Part shown: piece by piece, positions 60,621-64,000 of the stretch | Layout of the letters: every line of letters begins with the position of its first letter | How positions within the stretch are numbered: position 1 is the first letter of the stretch | NCBI GenBank assembly: GCA_003342895.1 | Contig: PTFA01000085.1 | Span: forward strand, 3,572,238 to 3,636,237 | Direction: 5' to 3' | From: Casuarius casuarius | Lineage: Eukaryota > Chordata > Aves > Casuariiformes > Casuariidae | DNA length: 64,000 nucleotides | Program-made: the position numbers and the translations under genes | Notes under the pieces: generated by a model | What the model was told of the DNA's origin: nothing | Databases searched by the model: none | The model's input: the letters and a program-made list of their open reading frames with translations, nothing else

Positions 60621-63600
60621 CCGGCCCCGGGCGACCGCGGGGCTGCCCAGGGCTGCCCGGCCATCTGCAGAGGCAGGCTGGGGCGGCAAGTTCCTCACAC
60701 GGAAATTTTGAAAAATTCTCCCCTTTCCTGACGGGAAGAGCGCCATTTGGCAGCCTAGAGAGGAACAGGCCGGTGTTTCTCCTCCTGCCCGTGGAAGTCC
60801 CCCACTGCCACGGCTAACGGCACCGTTGAGCAGACATTTCGATCATGAAGGAAAAAACCCGGTTTAATGATCACCTAGGCAGCTGCAGCACGGCAGGATG
60901 CTGCCGTTGGGAGACCAAGGCGTAGCAGTCAGGGCCTGCCCAGAAACCTTCAGTTGGTTGAGCTAAACATGGCAGGAATTACAGCGATGTCACCGGGAGC
61001 TGTGGTGCGAGTTTTGGGAGGCAGTGGCTCGGCTGCGCGCGCAAGGGTGCCAGCCGCCTGCAAGACACGTCTCCCTAAATGCCAGCCGTGCGGAGCAGCC
61101 AGCTGCCTGTCCTCCGTACCGGCTACGAGCGACGCACCGCCTGGAGGCTGTTTTGCCTAGGAAGAGGCCTCTGTGAGCACCGCTGGGTTTTGGAAGGGAA
61201 GGAGGATTAATTTATGAGGGAGGCAGCGGGATCCCCTCGTGGGACCCCCATANGGCATATCAGCGCCGTGCCGCGGGCTCTCGGTGGCCGTGCTGTCCGC
61301 ACGCCGGTCCGGCGGGACGCAGCACAGCTTCCCCGGAGCGTGGGCGCGAGGCTGTTGTTGCACAACTGAGCGAACGGCAGGGAGGGGGCAAGCCCTGGTG
61401 ATGGCGAGGACGTTTTGACTTACCCCAAGGAGAGTGGATTTCTGACAACGGAAATGTAACCTAAGGAGCGATGAGGAGAGGTGTACAGTTTCTGCCGGCC
61501 GCGCTTTCTCACGGGAGCCAGGGCAAGGTAATCGCCACCCAGCACTTGCTGCTCTATTTATTTATAAAGTTCTCCTTCGCACAAGCACGATCCACCCGCA
61601 AGCCGTGAAGGCCTTGTTTGCCATCTCCCTGGTCAAACCAAACCCCTTCTCTGCCATCTTTTCTGGCATCACAGTGTCTTCCTTCAGGATCTTGCTTTTA
61701 TTTTTCTCTCTCCTCTCTTCTCCTCTGGAACGTTGCCGTTCCCGAGCTGCTCGCCCCGTGCTCNGTGAGCCCGCTGGACGGCTTCACCCTCTTCCTTTTG
61801 CCACACCTTTACTTCTCGGGTGGAAAAGACGCTGCCATGGCATTGAGGGCCTGAACGTTTTAGGGATCGATCTTATGAAGGGAGGAAAGTAATAATCAGT
61901 TCTATTTCACNGCTCTGTTCCCATGGTAGCAAAGTTAGGGTTTTTCTTCCCACAATTTTGGGAAGTTATACCCAGAACCAGTTCCTAGATACCATGGAGA
62001 TATGAAGTCTTTTTTTGGCTTTCTTTTCAAGCCCTTACGTGCTGATGGATGAAACTTGCCAATCTTGCAAGCCATACCACAGCATCTTCTGTCTCTAGAA
62101 ATGAATTTATATACCCAGAAGACATGCTCAAAGTNTGTTGCACTGTTAAATGGTTTTGCAGTGAATTTCTGGCATTTGGGGTGTGACACTCTCTTTTAAT
62201 TTCTGGGNTTTTTTTTAATGTGTAGTCAGCTTGTGCTTTATACCTTACAATTCTGTGACATGTAATACATTTAAAAACACATTCATGTTATACCATTAAA
62301 AAAAATGCAAAGAGCTGATAGAAGAAAAACCTAAGACTAGTTTGATAGAAAAAAACTTTGTAGGATTAATGATGACATTTAAAAATCCTTTCAAAGATTT
62401 TAGTACAATGCTGCTATCCAGTTTTAATATTGAGATTACAAATATAACAGTCTACTCTGATTTTCTGTATTAATTTTCTGTATTTTCACAAATATTGTAC
62501 ATATTGTACATATTCTGCAATGCATATGTAGGACTTGGTGTCCAGTAAACACGTATCTGTTTCTTTTTTTGCATCTGGCCGTGTTTGAGAACTGAGTATG
62601 TGATCAGATGCAAGAAAGGGGTAGGATTTCATGCTTGGACAGCAGAAAAGTGCTGCTGTGTGACAGCCTCTGACAGGGTTGCAGTTTTACATATGCAGGG
62701 GAACGAAAGAGGTTAGCTTCATCGGGAGGATGGAGGAGAGCACTGGGAAGGAAGGAGAAATTACAGACTTTAGTCAGTCTTTTGAATGGGCTGAGAGAGA
62801 CTAACTCAAGTAGGANGTGGACTCGCTTTACCTGAGATGGCAAAACCAAGCACCAGGAAGAAGGTGAATGCCAAGTGTATCTGTAAGCACGTCCCCTATG
62901 GGAAAGCAAATGCAATAGTGGATGGCATTCTTCTTTGCTGTGCCGCTGCTTTCGTGGCTGGTAGTGGGTACCTGCATAGGGTTTTTGTCAGGCTCTTGTG
63001 CGGTGAAATGTTCTTGGTTCTCTGGAGAATCCACAGAAAACCTTTGAGCGCCACCATTCTCCATAACTTCTAATCCACAGAGTGTCTTGTGTGAAGTGTG
63101 GGCCAGTGCTGACATCTCATGCCAAGTGGGGCATGCCTATCAGCGTCCTTTGGGCGGGAGATGCAACCAGTAGCAGGATGCCATCAAAAATTGCCCCTTC
63201 TGCCTACATGGGAATGGTTGGCAGGGAATTCTAGCTCACTGCCTGTACAGGGAGAGGAGGAGGAGGAGGAGGAGGGACAGCTTCCTGAACTAAGCATAGG
63301 CAATGCAGTTCCCAGGAGAGCAGAGAGCAAGGTGTGCTGGAGACAGGTTCTAACAAGTGTTTTGCAAACCGTTTGCAGTTTCAGTAGCCAGCTTGACTGA
63401 ATTGGATTGAACTGTCTCCAGAACAGCCTTGCTTGCTTAGATCTTCTCCATCTCTCTTGATGTGGATGGATAGCTGGGATATATTTTTGTCTTTAATCCG
63501 GTTAAGCCTCCTTGAAATTCTTCATGCTCATTAAGCATTTCACAACATTCACCTTGTGACTACCATCATGGCAGTATTTGCAGAAACGGGTACTTGGATA

Positions 63601-64000
63601 TAAGGATATCCTTCACTGTTACTTCTTTTGAGAAAGTGAGAGGACAGAGACCTCAGGACGTGTGCAGGGCAAGGGTGGGCCGAAGTTCTCCAGTGAAGAA
63701 TGCAAGCGGGCTAGCAAAGTGTTCACTATGCAATCTGTGAACTCACAGCGGTACAGTCTGGCAGTGCCCTAGCGTTTAACCTGGGAGGTGGCATGTAGCC
63801 ACCAAGGTGCTAGTGCAGCAGAGACCACACAGGTTAGCTGGGGGTCTGGTTGAGGTAAGTGGCGGGGGAAGTTGTTTGGCAAACCATCAGTAGACTCGGA
63901 CATGCAGAGACGAGTGTGCAAGCAGATACCACTGATGTAGTTTGCCCTTAAGTGGAATTATGCCTGATTCAACTCTCCAATTTTTTATATAAGCAGTAGG
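60621..64000. other. Upstream intergenic region
   Basis: No exon of a known gene was recognised. In other amniotes the next gene on this side is PEAK1, and nothing of it is visible here. The stretch includes a CpG-dense patch (about 60950-61560), an AT-rich stretch resembling a 3' UTR (about 62200-62580), and a GGA microsatellite (63251-63275). Short open frames exist but have no support. Confidence 0.6.
63251..63275. repeat. (GGA)n microsatellite
   Basis: About eight GGA/GAG units in a row, in intergenic DNA. Confidence 0.9.

Noticed and set aside
61470..61529. Possible first coding exon on the + strand (ATG followed by a GGTAATC donor)
   Set aside because: No continuation exon with matching phase or any recognisable protein was found.
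62837..63073. 78-codon ATG-initiated frame with a hydrophobic middle
   Set aside because: No family match and no splice or promoter context. An opposing frame overlaps it and its length is within chance expectation.

Overview
This is ordinary vertebrate nuclear DNA, most probably from a bird. Three things support that. Two multi-exon genes have conserved GT-AG splice junctions. A CR1 retrotransposon 3' end resembles avian CR1 families. Recognisable interspersed repeats are sparse: one clear CR1 and two ancient MIR-like SINE fragments in 64 kb. The gene pair PSTPIP1 then TSPAN3, arranged tail to tail, matches the amniote arrangement known from human 15q24. It is a draft assembly, with two N-runs (38165-38757 and 59942-60201) and many single-base Ns.

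Layout. Positions 1-20850 carry the 3' part of PSTPIP1 on the + strand. Ten coding exons encode 290 residues, equivalent to human residues 119-416: the C-terminal half of the F-BAR domain, a linker, and the C-terminal SH3 domain, ending with TGA at 19929-19931. The 5' exons lie upstream of the window. Positions 20850-33900 are a 13-kb intergenic stretch between the two converging 3' ends, with no gene I can support. Positions 33905-60450 carry a complete TSPAN3 gene on the - strand: seven coding exons that join in frame to exactly 253 codons plus stop, with a 13.7-kb first intron and a CpG-rich promoter around 60.2-60.6 kb. That promoter holds two near-consensus E-box/CLEAR-type sites interleaved with two copies of a YY1-like 10-mer. 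Positions 60.6-64 kb are upstream intergenic DNA, with a second CpG-dense patch at 60.95-61.55 kb and an AT-rich stretch near 62.2-62.6 kb that looks like a 3' UTR.

Function. PSTPIP1 is a haematopoietic cytoskeletal adaptor linking PEST-type tyrosine phosphatases to WASP and pyrin. TSPAN3 is a broadly expressed four-pass membrane protein. The two are neighbours by conserved synteny and I see no evidence of functional coupling. I found no mobile-element cargo, CRISPR, RNA gene or novel system. The second-look items are promoter architecture, a strong G-quadruplex motif, a Z-DNA-type tract, natural substitutions at PSTPIP1 positions linked to human disease, and the unexplained region upstream of TSPAN3.
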